Positions 1-10,044 of a DNA stretch of 34,205 nt are shown piece after piece. Below the pieces are notes generated by a model. The model had not been told where the DNA came from and searched no databases. It saw nothing but the letters and a program-made list of their open reading frames with translations. The stretch comes from Campylobacterales bacterium (lineage in GTDB: Bacteria > Campylobacterota > Campylobacteria > Campylobacterales > Sulfurimonadaceae). The stretch lies in contig JAJRVF010000188.1 in NCBI GenBank assembly GCA_024277395.1, positions 1 through 34,205 of the forward strand. The letters run 5' to 3'. Within the stretch, counting starts at the first letter, position 1; each line of letters starts with the position of its first letter. A program made the translations under genes and the position numbers.

Positions 1-520
1 CACTTTGCATATCTTTTGAGTTATCCCCCACCATCCAGACATAATCTCGGTTTGGTTTAAAACGGTAACGCTCTAAAATATACTCCAGCATCTGCTTGTC
101 GGGCTTGGGGCGTTCTACCATATCTGCACCGACAATATGGTCAAACAGAGGCGCTACATTCAGATGCGTCAACATTCTTGTAGCAAAAATCGTTGGAGCG
201 TTTGTAGCAACACACAGATGCACTCGATCAGATTTCAGTCGCTGCAAGGTCTCTTCGACTCCTTCGTAAAGTCTGACATTTTGAATGCACTGTTCGTAGT
301 AGTGTGTCTCAAAAAGTGTCCGGGCTTCGGGCTCATACTGCTGTGTTTCATAAAACAGTTGCGCCAAATTGCGCTGATGGGCATTAATAGCGCTGATGAC
401 AGAGGCAACGTCCAAGGGTTTTAACGCATAGAGTGTCGCCCTGACATGATTGATGGAGACGGTAATATCGTGCCCCGAATCAAGCAGCGTACCGTCCATA
501 TCAAAAATAACAATTTTCAT
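1..520 (-). CDS. gph: HAD-superfamily phosphatase, phosphoglycolate phosphatase-like (partial, runs off left edge)
   Basis: Reverse translation from ATG at 520 gives MKIVIFDMDGTLLDSGHDITVSINHVRATLYALKPL..., with HAD motif I DMDGT and a downstream MVGDNSKDM motif. It overlaps the hemH stop by ATGA. Not in the ORF track because it is truncated. Confidence 0.85.
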   Translation of the reverse strand, partial: MKIVIFDMDGTLLDSGHDITVSINHVRATLYALKPLDVASVISAINAHQRNLAQLFYETQQYEPEARTLFETHYYEQCIQNVRLYEGVEETLQRLKSDRVHLCVATNAPTIFATRMLTHLNVAPLFDHIVGADMVERPKPDKQMLEYILERYRFKPNRDYVWMVGDNSKDMQS

Positions 521-1470
521 TCACACATCTTCTCGTAAATCTCACATAATGCGTCAACAAAGAGCGGGTCATCATTGAGACACGCGCTGACTCGATATGC
601 TTCAAAGCCTAACGCATCAGCAATTTCCTTATATTCGACGCCCAGCTCAAAATCGGTTTCAGAATTGTCTATGGTAAATGCAACAGGACAGATAACTACT
701 CTTTTGTTAAGCATGACTTTAAGGGTCTCGTCTAATGAAGGCTTCAGCCATGCCATCGGTCCTACCTTGGACTGATATGCAAGATGCACGGCATTAAACT
801 TAATCTCCTGATCTTGCAGTTCCTTTTGAATAAGCCCGACATGCCGCCGTACTTGACGCTCGTACGCATCACCGCTATCTACAATTTTTTGCGGCAGACC
901 GTGTGCCGAAAAAATGAGATCAAAGCGTTCGCTCTCTTGCTTGTTGACACACTCACTAATCTTTTTTACAATTGCTTTGTTTAATGTCCTGTTTTCATAA
1001 TAGTGTTTAATTTCCACCAAAACAGCATCCATACCGCTCTCATGAAACTGTGCTTCAAAATCTTCCAGTGACGATTTTGTGGTAGTAGTTGAGTATTGCG
1101 GGTAGAGCGGTATCAGATAGATTTTCTCCACCTCCGCCTCTTTAAGCCGCTCAATCACTTCTGCGGCAAACGGCGGGGTGTAGCGCATCACAAAATCAAC
1201 AAGCACCTTCTTCTCATCAAAACGCTCTTGCAGTGCCGCTACCAGATTTTGAGTATGTCCGACAATAGGAGATTTTCCACCCAACTGAGAGTATATCTCC
1301 TGAGATGCCTCCGTACGCATAAACGTGATCATTCGTGCAATAAACTTACGCAACAGCGTACTGTTCATTGTTAAAATATTGGGATCATTAAACATATTTT
1401 CTAGAAACAGTTCTACTTCATTGAGGTTATTGGGACCCCCCATATTCAGCAATATAATCGCTTGTTTCAT
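517..1470 (-). CDS. hemH: Ferrochelatase
   Basis: ORF 517..1494; the likely start is the internal ATG at 1470 (MKQAIILLNMGGPNNLNEVELFLENMFNDPNIL). Ferrochelatase motifs LLNMGGP, LIPLYPQYS, FSAHGLPQKIVDSGDAY and the ETDFELGVEY region are present. Confidence 0.93.
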   Translation of the reverse strand: MKQAIILLNMGGPNNLNEVELFLENMFNDPNILTMNSTLLRKFIARMITFMRTEASQEIYSQLGGKSPIVGHTQNLVAALQERFDEKKVLVDFVMRYTPPFAAEVIERLKEAEVEKIYLIPLYPQYSTTTTKSSLEDFEAQFHESGMDAVLVEIKHYYENRTLNKAIVKKISECVNKQESERFDLIFSAHGLPQKIVDSGDAYERQVRRHVGLIQKELQDQEIKFNAVHLAYQSKVGPMAWLKPSLDETLKVMLNKRVVICPVAFTIDNSETDFELGVEYKEIADALGFEAYRVSACLNDDPLFVDALCEIYEKMCE

Positions 1471-1538
1471 TCTTAACTGCTCCATAAAAGTCAATTATTT
1501 TTCGTGATTATACCCAATTTGAATACGAAGATGAATTT

Positions 1539-2003
1539 TTATGTTGTTTGTAAATTCTGGTTCATAGACGCAACACGTGCCAATTTTTCAAACAGTGCAG
1601 TATCGAGATGAATACCCTGCAGACGTTGCGTCAATGAGACTAGTGTATCATAACTTGACAGGTCAACAGCATTGCCGAAAAGAAGCTCTATAATAATCTC
1701 ATTAATCAACATCTCATAGTCAATGCTCTCAATAATATTGAGGTAGTTTTGCATCTTCAGCATTGTGACTAAATCATTCTCTTTAAAAGAACGCTCAACA
1801 ATGTCATGTGCCGCTTCATTTTCCATGCCACGTTGTACCAACCGCATTTCAAGGTCGTCTCGTACATTATGACCAGCATGAGAGAGCGTACTGCTCTCTT
1901 CCGCAATAACAACACCCTCTCGAACCAGAAGGTGTGCATTGAGCGTAATATTTCCAATTAAAAACAGCGTTCCAAAAATAAAAACCTTAACTCTCATACA
2001 CAC
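1539..2003 (-). CDS. Hypothetical secreted or membrane-anchored protein
   Basis: 154-aa ORF with an N-terminal hydrophobic segment (VKVFIFGTLFLIGNITLNA) resembling a signal peptide. No family recognised. Confidence 0.6.
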   Translation of the reverse strand: MCMRVKVFIFGTLFLIGNITLNAHLLVREGVVIAEESSTLSHAGHNVRDDLEMRLVQRGMENEAAHDIVERSFKENDLVTMLKMQNYLNIIESIDYEMLINEIIIELLFGNAVDLSSYDTLVSLTQRLQGIHLDTALFEKLARVASMNQNLQTT

Positions 2004-2069
2004 CCTCCTTTTATCAGTTACCCTTATTGTAATGAGAAACCATAAATCAAAAGTAACGGCAGTGTCACT

Positions 2070-3200
2070 TTAGTGACATTGTTGAATAATCCAGCGTCGT
2101 AAGAAGCGAGATGGTAACACCAATGGGCTGATTGCACTATTTTCAAGCATGTAATCACGTAATGTCTTTGCTAAATACGGTGCTAAAACAAACCCGTAGC
2201 CCCCTACCCCATTCATCATAAAGAGATGCGGATAATATTCATATTTATTAATATTATACTTCTTTCCGTTACGAAGTTTTGGAAGTTTGCTAAGTGTTTT
2301 TTTTGAATCAACCACTAAACCCAACAGCGGCAGATGGTCAACACTTCCGGCACGTACTCCTGTAAAATCTTCAATGATAGTAACATTGTTGAGTTTCATG
2401 GTGCGTCGTGCTTTCTCAAGAAGCTCTTCTCTTCCTGCAGCAACATCATACGCTGTAGCTGAATGTTGCGGATTGTAGTGAACATCATGTGTCGCTCCAA
2501 TGGCAATGACACCCTCACTATTGGATTGTGATATGGAGACAAACTGATGGAGGTTCAGCGGATTGCAGCTGCTTGTTTTAACACTAATACGATGTCCAAA
2601 TACGGCGCGCGGTGTAAAATACGGTATGTCTATAACATGGTCATAAGCACCTGTCGTCAATACCACCCGTTTGGCACGTACCTTGTTGTTTATATTCCAA
2701 AATCCCTCATCATAGTGCAATGCATTAACATGTATTTTAAAAAAGCTTGCCTCAGATGCCATCATGTTGCAAACTTTATGCGCATCAACAACGGCGGACG
2801 ACTCCAGCACCAACGACTCAAACATTTGAGCTTGAGGCTCAATATGTTTAAGAAGATCAGATTCCAAGGCAATCAGAGACAATGACGTGTGTTGTTTAAA
2901 GTATGCCACCCGTTCATTGGAGAGCGCACTGTTGGCATAATGAAGCAGGCTAGATACCGAGGTTGCTCCACCAAAGTGCTCTTGGTAAAATGCTAAAGAG
3001 AACCGAAATGCCGCCTCGCTCACCTCTTTGACCGGACCGCTTTTAACAAATTTTGGTGAGACAAAAGCACCTGCTGCACCACTGCCGCCGGCAGCAATGC
3101 CCGTTGCATCAATCAGTGCGACACGCAGACCCGCTCTACTAAGCATATAGGCACTGCTGCAACCGCAGATACCCGCACCGACTATGGCAACATCAAACAC
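2070..3200 (-). CDS. FAD-dependent oxidoreductase, DAO family, resembling the MnmC C-terminal domain
   Basis: ORF 2070..3221 (TTG start) or a more likely GTG start at 3200. Rossmann motif VAIVGAGICGCSSAYMLSRAG; GVRAGSVDHLPLLG and GVGGYGFVLAPYLAKTL resemble the MnmC oxidoreductase domain. Confidence 0.75.
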   Translation of the reverse strand: MFDVAIVGAGICGCSSAYMLSRAGLRVALIDATGIAAGGSGAAGAFVSPKFVKSGPVKEVSEAAFRFSLAFYQEHFGGATSVSSLLHYANSALSNERVAYFKQHTSLSLIALESDLLKHIEPQAQMFESLVLESSAVVDAHKVCNMMASEASFFKIHVNALHYDEGFWNINNKVRAKRVVLTTGAYDHVIDIPYFTPRAVFGHRISVKTSSCNPLNLHQFVSISQSNSEGVIAIGATHDVHYNPQHSATAYDVAAGREELLEKARRTMKLNNVTIIEDFTGVRAGSVDHLPLLGLVVDSKKTLSKLPKLRNGKKYNINKYEYYPHLFMMNGVGGYGFVLAPYLAKTLRDYMLENSAISPLVLPSRFLRRWIIQQCH

Positions 3201-5211
3201 TGATCTCTTTAATATCAGCAATATTAAGCAATGCTTTATAGATGCTACCTATCAGTGCTTTGCGGTTATTCTTTATACGTTCCTCTTCAACATTGACCAT
3301 TACGGTGTCAAAAAAGTTGTCGAGCTGCGGTTTAAGTAAAAAAAGTGCGTCAAGCTCCTCTTCATAAGTTTTGAATTGACGTTGACTCACCTCTATAAAC
3401 ATCTCGTAAAGTGCTTTTTCGGCAGGCTCACACAGCCACTGCTGCTCTACATGTAAATCACAGGTTATATCAAGATCTTTTGTAATATTTGCCACACGCT
3501 TAAAGGTTGAAAATATCTCCGCAAACGAACTGCTCTGCACCATGGCACTAACCGCTTCTATTTTAGCATCGAGAGCTAAAAGTTCACGCTCACCTGAAGC
3601 CAATACGGCTTTAATAATCGAGGGGTTAACGTTGTAAAATTGGTAAATACGCTCCAAAAAGAATTGTTCCAAAAGCTCAAAATCAATACGCTTGTAGTTG
3701 ACACCGAGCTCTTTGAGTGTAGCAACAATATCGAAAGGAAAACGATGCGCTTTGACAATGCGTATAATACCATTGACTGCGCGGCGCAGCGCAAACGGAT
3801 CACGTGAACCGGTAGGAGTCTGCTTAATACTGAAAAGTCCTAAAAGCGTATCGAGCTTTATGGACATAGCTACGACCGCACTTAACGATGTAGAGGGCAA
3901 AGTGCTCTCTTCGCCTTGCGGCAAATACTGCTCTTTAATAGCCAGAGCAACCGCATCGTTCTCACCCAGTGCTTTGGCATAATAGTAACCCATAAGCCCT
4001 TGCAGTTCCGTAAATTCATAGACCATCTCACTCATTAAATCTGCTTTGGCAAGCTCCATGGCTCGCATCAAGTCATCATGTTCTTCAACCTGCAAATAAC
4101 GTGCCGCCAATGTAGCCGCTATCACTTTTTCACGCGCTATTTTTTCGTACAAAGAGCCCAACCCGTCAATAAAAACGACCTTCTCCAATCCTTGGGTACT
4201 CAAGCCGTTTTTAAGATCGTTGTCATAAAAAAAGAGGGCATCGGCAAGCCGTGGGCGCAACACCTTCTCATTGCCTTCAATGACTTTGGAAAAATCATCA
4301 CACAGCGCATTGCTCACAACGACAAAACGATTCAGGAGCTTTCCCTCTTTATAGACGGGAAAGTAACGTTGATGCTCTTTCATAGAGGTCACAATTACTT
4401 CAGGAGGCAGACGTAAAAATGTATCATCAAAACTGCCTATGAGTGCTGTCGGGTATTCGGTAATGGCAACGACTTCTTCTAACAGTGCCTCATCGTTTTC
4501 AATAACAATACCCTCTTCTCTCTCCAAAACAGCAAACTGCTCTGCAATACGTTCACGCCGCTCCTTTTGGTAGAGTATAACTCCACCTTTTTGAAGTTGT
4601 TCAAAATAGTCATGAATACCTTTTAGCGACTGCGCATCATAGCTCCACATACGGTGCAGATACGTTTGCGGTGCCGCAGCAACACCGTAGAGTGTTACCG
4701 GAAGGCATCGGTTGTCCAGCATGACGTTGACCCAGCGGATGGGGCGAATAAAACTCTCATCCAAACGTCCCCAACGCATACTTTTTCCAAAAGAGAGGCT
4801 CTTGATCCATGTTGTTATCATGGTCTGCAAAAGTACTTCAGAGGCTTTGCCTTTAATCTCTTTTTTGTAATACAGTACCTCTTTGCCTCCTTTGGTGGCA
4901 CGCCCTATCGCCTCAAGGTCAACGCCGCACTTTCGGGCAAATCCCAATGCAGCATTGGTAGCTTCACCCTCTTTAAATGCTATGCTTACCGGTGCACCGT
5001 AATACTCTTCTACGGAATCGGGCTGCTTAAGCAAGAACTCCTGATGCCACAATACCAGACGCCGCGGGGTATAATAAAACGTAAAGTCACACACAAGTGC
5101 GTTTGCTTCAAGCACATTGAGCCACTTGGCTTCAATATTATCCAATTCTTTTAGCAGAGGCAGTGCCGGCAGTTCTTCGACACCAATCTCAATAAGTAAA
5201 GGTTTGACCAT
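3193..5211 (-). CDS. glyS: Glycyl-tRNA synthetase beta subunit
   Basis: 672-aa ORF starting MVKPLLIEIGVEELPALPL, with GKSMRWG, TSMKEHQRYFPV and GSRDPFALRRAVNGIIRI motifs typical of GlyS. Confidence 0.95.
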   Translation of the reverse strand: MVKPLLIEIGVEELPALPLLKELDNIEAKWLNVLEANALVCDFTFYYTPRRLVLWHQEFLLKQPDSVEEYYGAPVSIAFKEGEATNAALGFARKCGVDLEAIGRATKGGKEVLYYKKEIKGKASEVLLQTMITTWIKSLSFGKSMRWGRLDESFIRPIRWVNVMLDNRCLPVTLYGVAAAPQTYLHRMWSYDAQSLKGIHDYFEQLQKGGVILYQKERRERIAEQFAVLEREEGIVIENDEALLEEVVAITEYPTALIGSFDDTFLRLPPEVIVTSMKEHQRYFPVYKEGKLLNRFVVVSNALCDDFSKVIEGNEKVLRPRLADALFFYDNDLKNGLSTQGLEKVVFIDGLGSLYEKIAREKVIAATLAARYLQVEEHDDLMRAMELAKADLMSEMVYEFTELQGLMGYYYAKALGENDAVALAIKEQYLPQGEESTLPSTSLSAVVAMSIKLDTLLGLFSIKQTPTGSRDPFALRRAVNGIIRIVKAHRFPFDIVATLKELGVNYKRIDFELLEQFFLERIYQFYNVNPSIIKAVLASGERELLALDAKIEAVSAMVQSSSFAEIFSTFKRVANITKDLDITCDLHVEQQWLCEPAEKALYEMFIEVSQRQFKTYEEELDALFLLKPQLDNFFDTVMVNVEEERIKNNRKALIGSIYKALLNIADIKEISV

Positions 5212-5385
5212 TCCGTGTATCCATCATATTTTTGGGGCAATTTTAGCGCTATTATGGTTAAAAAGCGCTTTCACATGTAAATTTACTTATTAATTTCTTA
5301 AATAAGATAAATATACTCTTATTTATGTTTATTTAAATGTTATCGCTGATACAATTAGGACTTCAAAACAAAGTAAGGAAGAACC

Positions 5386-5778
5386 ATGCCAAAAATCAAT
5401 CGCTATGTCGACATTGACACTGTAGAAAGAGAATCCAAAAAGGATTATATTGATCGTCACTCTCCATTTATTCACTGTGAAAGTGAAGCAAAAGCGGGTG
5501 AGCCGTTTGCCGTAACCGTGAAAATGGGGAATGAATACACACATCCGGATCATTTTGATCATTACATTGAAGGTGTACAGCTCTTTAACGGTGAAACATT
5601 ATTGGCAAAAGCGGATTTTATTGCCGGAATGCTAGGAGGTGATGACCACAAAGGACATGCAACCGTAACATTTAATGTATTGCCAAGCGGTAAAAAAATG
5701 ACTTTTGTTGCTCAGGCATACTGTACCAAACACGGTGTTTGGGAATCAACTCCGGTAGAAGTTGCCGTTGTAGGGTAG
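5386..5778 (+). CDS. Superoxide reductase, neelaredoxin/desulfoferrodoxin family (single iron centre)
   Basis: 130-aa ORF with the SOR ligand pattern: RHSPFI, NEYTHPDHFDHYI (His ligands) and YCTKHGVWES (Cys-X2-His). RBS-like aaggaag lies just upstream of the ATG. Confidence 0.85.
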   Translation: MPKINRYVDIDTVERESKKDYIDRHSPFIHCESEAKAGEPFAVTVKMGNEYTHPDHFDHYIEGVQLFNGETLLAKADFIAGMLGGDDHKGHATVTFNVLPSGKKMTFVAQAYCTKHGVWESTPVEVAVVG

Positions 5779-5790
5779 CACCCTTTTGCC

Positions 5791-5812
5791 TCTTGGGGCT
5801 GATACCCCAAGA
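5791..5812. terminator. Stem-loop between convergent genes (possible bidirectional terminator)
   Basis: TCTTGGGG-CTGATA-CCCCAAGA: perfect 8-bp stem with a 6-nt loop, 13 nt after the SOR stop codon and before the convergent ORF ending at 5852. No long U-tract follows. Confidence 0.55.
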
Positions 5813-5851
5813 AGCTGTGCCATCAATCTGTCTCAAAGAACCATACAGTAC

Positions 5852-7087
5852 TTACTCTGCACCTACTTCTTGAATAACATTTTTAATAATATTGTTTTCA
5901 ACGGCAGTATAGGTTAAAAACAGCTTATTGGAAAACTTTAAAAATCTCGGACTATTGGGAAGAAGCAACACATGGGACACGGGCAGTGTTATGTTCTCTT
6001 GTACTTTTGCCGTAAAAGGATCGATACGTATCACCTGACGCGCATCTTTAAAAAACAGACTCATATAGTGATCATCTTCCACTAATAAAGGATCGGAACA
6101 ACCACTCATAATATTATGCTCCAGCCTCTCATACGCTACCATTGCTTTTTTGGTGTGCACTGCTATATGTACCAAACCCAAATCAGAAGGTTGTTTTTTA
6201 GTGTTGGTCAGTATTCCCGTCAAAAGTAACTCTTTTGATATTTTGAGTCCTACAGGTTTGAAGGCCATAGGATACGCATCTAAGTACCGATGCAATACTC
6301 CCTTCGCATCTATCTCATACAAAAACAAACTCATCATCTTCTTTGATTCCTCGTTTCCATACAGAAAAATTCTCTCATTGTCAATTTCAAAAGATCTCAC
6401 TGTTTGGGTATGTGTTTCGTACAATACCGATGTATCGAAACCCCCCTTGTTGTTTTTGGACAACTTAAGCAATACAGCATCGGTAGCTCTCTTTTGCGAA
6501 CGCAACAATACCACGGCACCCTCTTTATAGAACATCATTTTAAATACAGCATAATTCTTATAGTTTGGAAAACGCACTATCTCATAATGCGGCTGCTTCG
6601 TACCTTTTAACCAAAGTAGTTGTGCTGTCGTATCACGATCTTCTTCACGCTCCATCGACAACAGCAGTGATCCATCAGAAAAAAGAAGCGTATGGGGATA
6701 GTACTCATCTTCTAAAGAGAGTTCTGAGGTATCACAAAACGTAACAATAGAATCCGTCTGTCTGCTTTGTATACTTAAATCAAAAACTTCAATACATTTG
6801 GATCGAGTCTCGGCAATTAAGAGCATCTTGGTTTCATTAATTTTAATAGCCTTTTCAACAAAAGCATGGTCAATATTGAGTTTGGTTGTACTTAACGTCT
6901 CTAAATCTTTGTCTAACTCGTACATATAAACAGCATACTCATCATTAGCATTGCTAAAATTAATATCATTACAGACAACAACAATATTATTCATACTTAA
7001 AGGATTTGCACATACTCTGTCATGCATCATAAAATTACCGGCATGTAACACAGATAACATGATTGCCAATACTACAACAAACTGCAT
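5852..7087 (-). CDS. Hypothetical secreted protein
   Basis: ORF 5852..7117; the internal start MQFVVVLAIMLSVLHAG (7087) gives a plausible signal peptide. No family recognised. Confidence 0.6.
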   Translation of the reverse strand: MQFVVVLAIMLSVLHAGNFMMHDRVCANPLSMNNIVVVCNDINFSNANDEYAVYMYELDKDLETLSTTKLNIDHAFVEKAIKINETKMLLIAETRSKCIEVFDLSIQSRQTDSIVTFCDTSELSLEDEYYPHTLLFSDGSLLLSMEREEDRDTTAQLLWLKGTKQPHYEIVRFPNYKNYAVFKMMFYKEGAVVLLRSQKRATDAVLLKLSKNNKGGFDTSVLYETHTQTVRSFEIDNERIFLYGNEESKKMMSLFLYEIDAKGVLHRYLDAYPMAFKPVGLKISKELLLTGILTNTKKQPSDLGLVHIAVHTKKAMVAYERLEHNIMSGCSDPLLVEDDHYMSLFFKDARQVIRIDPFTAKVQENITLPVSHVLLLPNSPRFLKFSNKLFLTYTAVENNIIKNVIQEVGAE

Positions 7088-7221
7088 TTTACTCCCTTTT
7101 ATAGACGTATCAAACATTTATTTGCATGTATTATATCTAAATATTAGTTATGACTTAAAATATTATTCTTACTACTATTTTTTATCTTAAATTTTGTTGA
7201 GATCAAAATATCACGATAATA

Positions 7222-10044
7222 TCACGTGTGATGTGCTTCCAGCTCTTTCACAAGATATTGTCCTGTGTAGCTGCCGGTTTTTTCATGCTGCTTTGCTAAT
7301 GTTTCAGGTGAACCCACAGCAATTATCTCACCGCCGCCGCTACCCCCTTCAGGCCCCATGTCAATAATATAATCGGCATTTTTTACCATATCGAGGTTGT
7401 GTTCAATGACTAACACGGTATTGCCCAGCTCTACAAAGTGGTGCAATACTTTGGTCAAACGATTCACATCATCAAAATGCAGACCGGTGGTCGGCTCATC
7501 AAGAATATAAAGGGTTCGTCCCGTATCACGACGACTTAGCTCTTTGGAGAGCTTAATGCGCTGTGCCTCTCCGCCAGAGAGGGTAACCGCATTTTGCCCC
7601 AGAGTAATATAGCCTAAACCAACATCGTAAAGCGTCTGCATCTTAGCTTTGATTTTAGGAATGGGAGCAAAAAACGCCAATGCCTCTTCCACACTCATAG
7701 CCAGTACATCGGCAATATTTTTTCCTTTGTACTCCACCTCCAATGACTGCTCATTGTAGCGTCTGCCTTTGCAGGAATCGCATTTGACCAAAATATCGGG
7801 AAGAAAGTGCATCTCTATTTTCAACTCACCCTCTCCCTGGCATTTTTCACAGCGACCGCCCTTAACATTAAAACTAAAGCGTGAGGTGGTATAGCCTCGT
7901 AATTGTGCCTCTTTGGTTTTAGCAAACAGGGCTCGGATTTCATCCATTACACCGGTATAGGTAGCGGGATTGCTTCGGGGGGTACGACCAATAGGGCTTT
8001 GATCAAGGTAAATGACCTTATCTAGTTTTTCCAGACCTTCTATTTCAACACCGGCAATTTTTTTTACTTTACGCGCATGATTAAGCAGTTCACGTGCCGT
8101 CGGCAGCAGTGTCTGTAAAATAAGTGAACTTTTGCCACTGCCGCTGACACCGGTAATACAGACAAAATTGTGTAACGGAATTTTTACATGTAAATTCTCT
8201 ATATTGTTCAATGACACATTCTTAAGCTCCAGCCATTCTTCTTGTGCTCTACGGTAGAAATACTCAATCTTTTTTTTGCCGTTAAGATAATCTGCTGTTA
8301 AGGTTTTAGCTTTTTTCAGTTGAGCAAGTGTCCCTTTAAAAACCACTTCACCACCGTACTTTCCGGCCCCTGGGCCAATATCAACAATATAGTCGGCATT
8401 TTCAATAGTCTCTTTGTCATGTTCAACGACAATGACCGTATTGCCCTTTTCCTGAAGAGAGCGCAGCGTACGAATCAGTTTTAAAGTATCACGCTCATGC
8501 AAACCAATACTCGGCTCATCAAGTACGTACATGACACCGGTTAGACCGCTGCCGATCTGCGAAGCGATACGAATACGCTGTGCTTCGCCGCCACTAATGG
8601 TACGCGCATCACGATTGAGCGTTAAATAACCCAGACCGACATCATACAAAAAGAAGAGTCTCTCACGAATCTCATTGAGAATGGGTGCGGCAATCATGCT
8701 GTGCTGTTTATTGAGATAGCTGAACGTGGCGGCATCATTAAACCACTCGTAGCTTTTTGCTATGGGCAGTGAGATAATATCGCTAATGCGCTTGTCTGCC
8801 ACACGAACCGCCAAACTCTCTTGGCGCAGACGATGCGAGCCGCAGACGTCACATACCTTCTCACTCATGTAATCACCCAACTCTTTTTCATCTTTGAACA
8901 TATCGTACGCGATGCGAATAATCCCCGGCCAGACACGCTTAATAGGATGTTTTTTCCATTCAAATGTCACTTCATCGACACTACCGTGCAAAATAGCCTT
9001 TTTTTGGTGCGCTTCAAGCGTAGCAAACGGCACGGTAATGTCAATATCGTTTTGCAGACAAAAGCCTTTTAAAAAGGTAAAATAATATCCTTTATTAAAG
9101 CCATAGATAATCTTGATAGCCCCTTTTTCAATGCAAAGCTCTTCGTCAATAATTTTCTCTTGATCAAGCGCATAGCGAATACCTAAGCCGTCACACTCCA
9201 AGCATGCCCCTTTGGGTGAATTAAATGAAAATGTTAACGGTTCTAACGGCTCAAAACTGACCTTGCACTCAAAGCAGGCGTTATGCTCACTGTAATGGAT
9301 CAGTTTTTCATGCAATCCCATCTCATCATAATTGATAATTTCGAGCTCCAATTCACCGTAGCTCTCTTTGAGGGCACGCTCAACATCAGCAGCAATACGC
9401 TCTTTGTTATCGGGCTTGATAATAATGCGGTCAATCACTACTTTGATTGTATGCTTTTTGGTTTTACTCAGCTCAATCTCATCATCAAGACGCACCATCA
9501 CGCCATCAATCATTGCACGGACATAGCCTTTATGACGTAACGACTCCATCATATCGTGATAGCTCCCTTTCTTCTCGTTAACCAGTGGTGCTAAAATAAT
9601 GACCTTGGCACCTTCGGGAAGAAGTCGTACCTGCTCAATAATATCTTCGGCACTCATCTTAGAGATCGGCTTGCCACACTGATGGCAATGCTGCACCCCT
9701 ATACGTGCATAGAGCAGACGAAAATAGTCATAAATTTCCGTAATGGTTCCTACAGTAGAGCGCGGATTCTTTGAAGTCGTTTTCTGATCAATTGCAATGG
9801 CGGGAGTGAGTCCCTCAATTTTATCGACATCAGGTTTGCCGATACGGTCTAAAAACTGTCGCGCGTAACTTGAGAGCGATTCAATATAACGTCGCTGTCC
9901 TTCTGCATACAACGTATCAAATGCCAAAGTCGATTTGCCACTTCCACTTAATCCCGTGCAGACAACCAGCTTGTTCTTTGGAATTTACAATGAAATGTTT
10001 TTTAAATTATTCTCACGTGCACCGTAAATTTTAATCTTACTCAT
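7222..10044 (-). CDS. uvrA: Excinuclease ABC subunit A, interrupted by an in-frame TAA at codon 20
   Basis: The 901-aa ORF (7222..9927) matches UvrA from its LAFDTLYAEGQRRYIESLSSYARQFL block onward, with a second Walker A (GVSGSGKSSL), zinc-finger CxxC motifs and ABC signatures. The upstream in-frame sequence from ATG 10044 reads [43 protein letters not shown]. Confidence 0.93.

Noticed and set aside
137-424. Plus-strand ORF of 95 aa and many similar short ORFs opposite glyS, uvrA, gltB, gltD, accD, hsdR and the NTPase
   Set aside because: They lie antisense to strongly supported genes, have low-complexity or improbable composition, no recognisable domain and no convincing RBS; shadow ORFs.
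5241-5270. AGCGCT...AAGCGCT inverted repeat upstream of glyS
   Set aside because: AGCGCT is itself palindromic and the arms are short; insufficient for a regulatory call.
7118-7221. Possible terminator downstream of uvrA (atcacgataatatcacgtgtgat)
   Set aside because: Only short, overlapping partial inverted repeats with no U-tract; not convincing.
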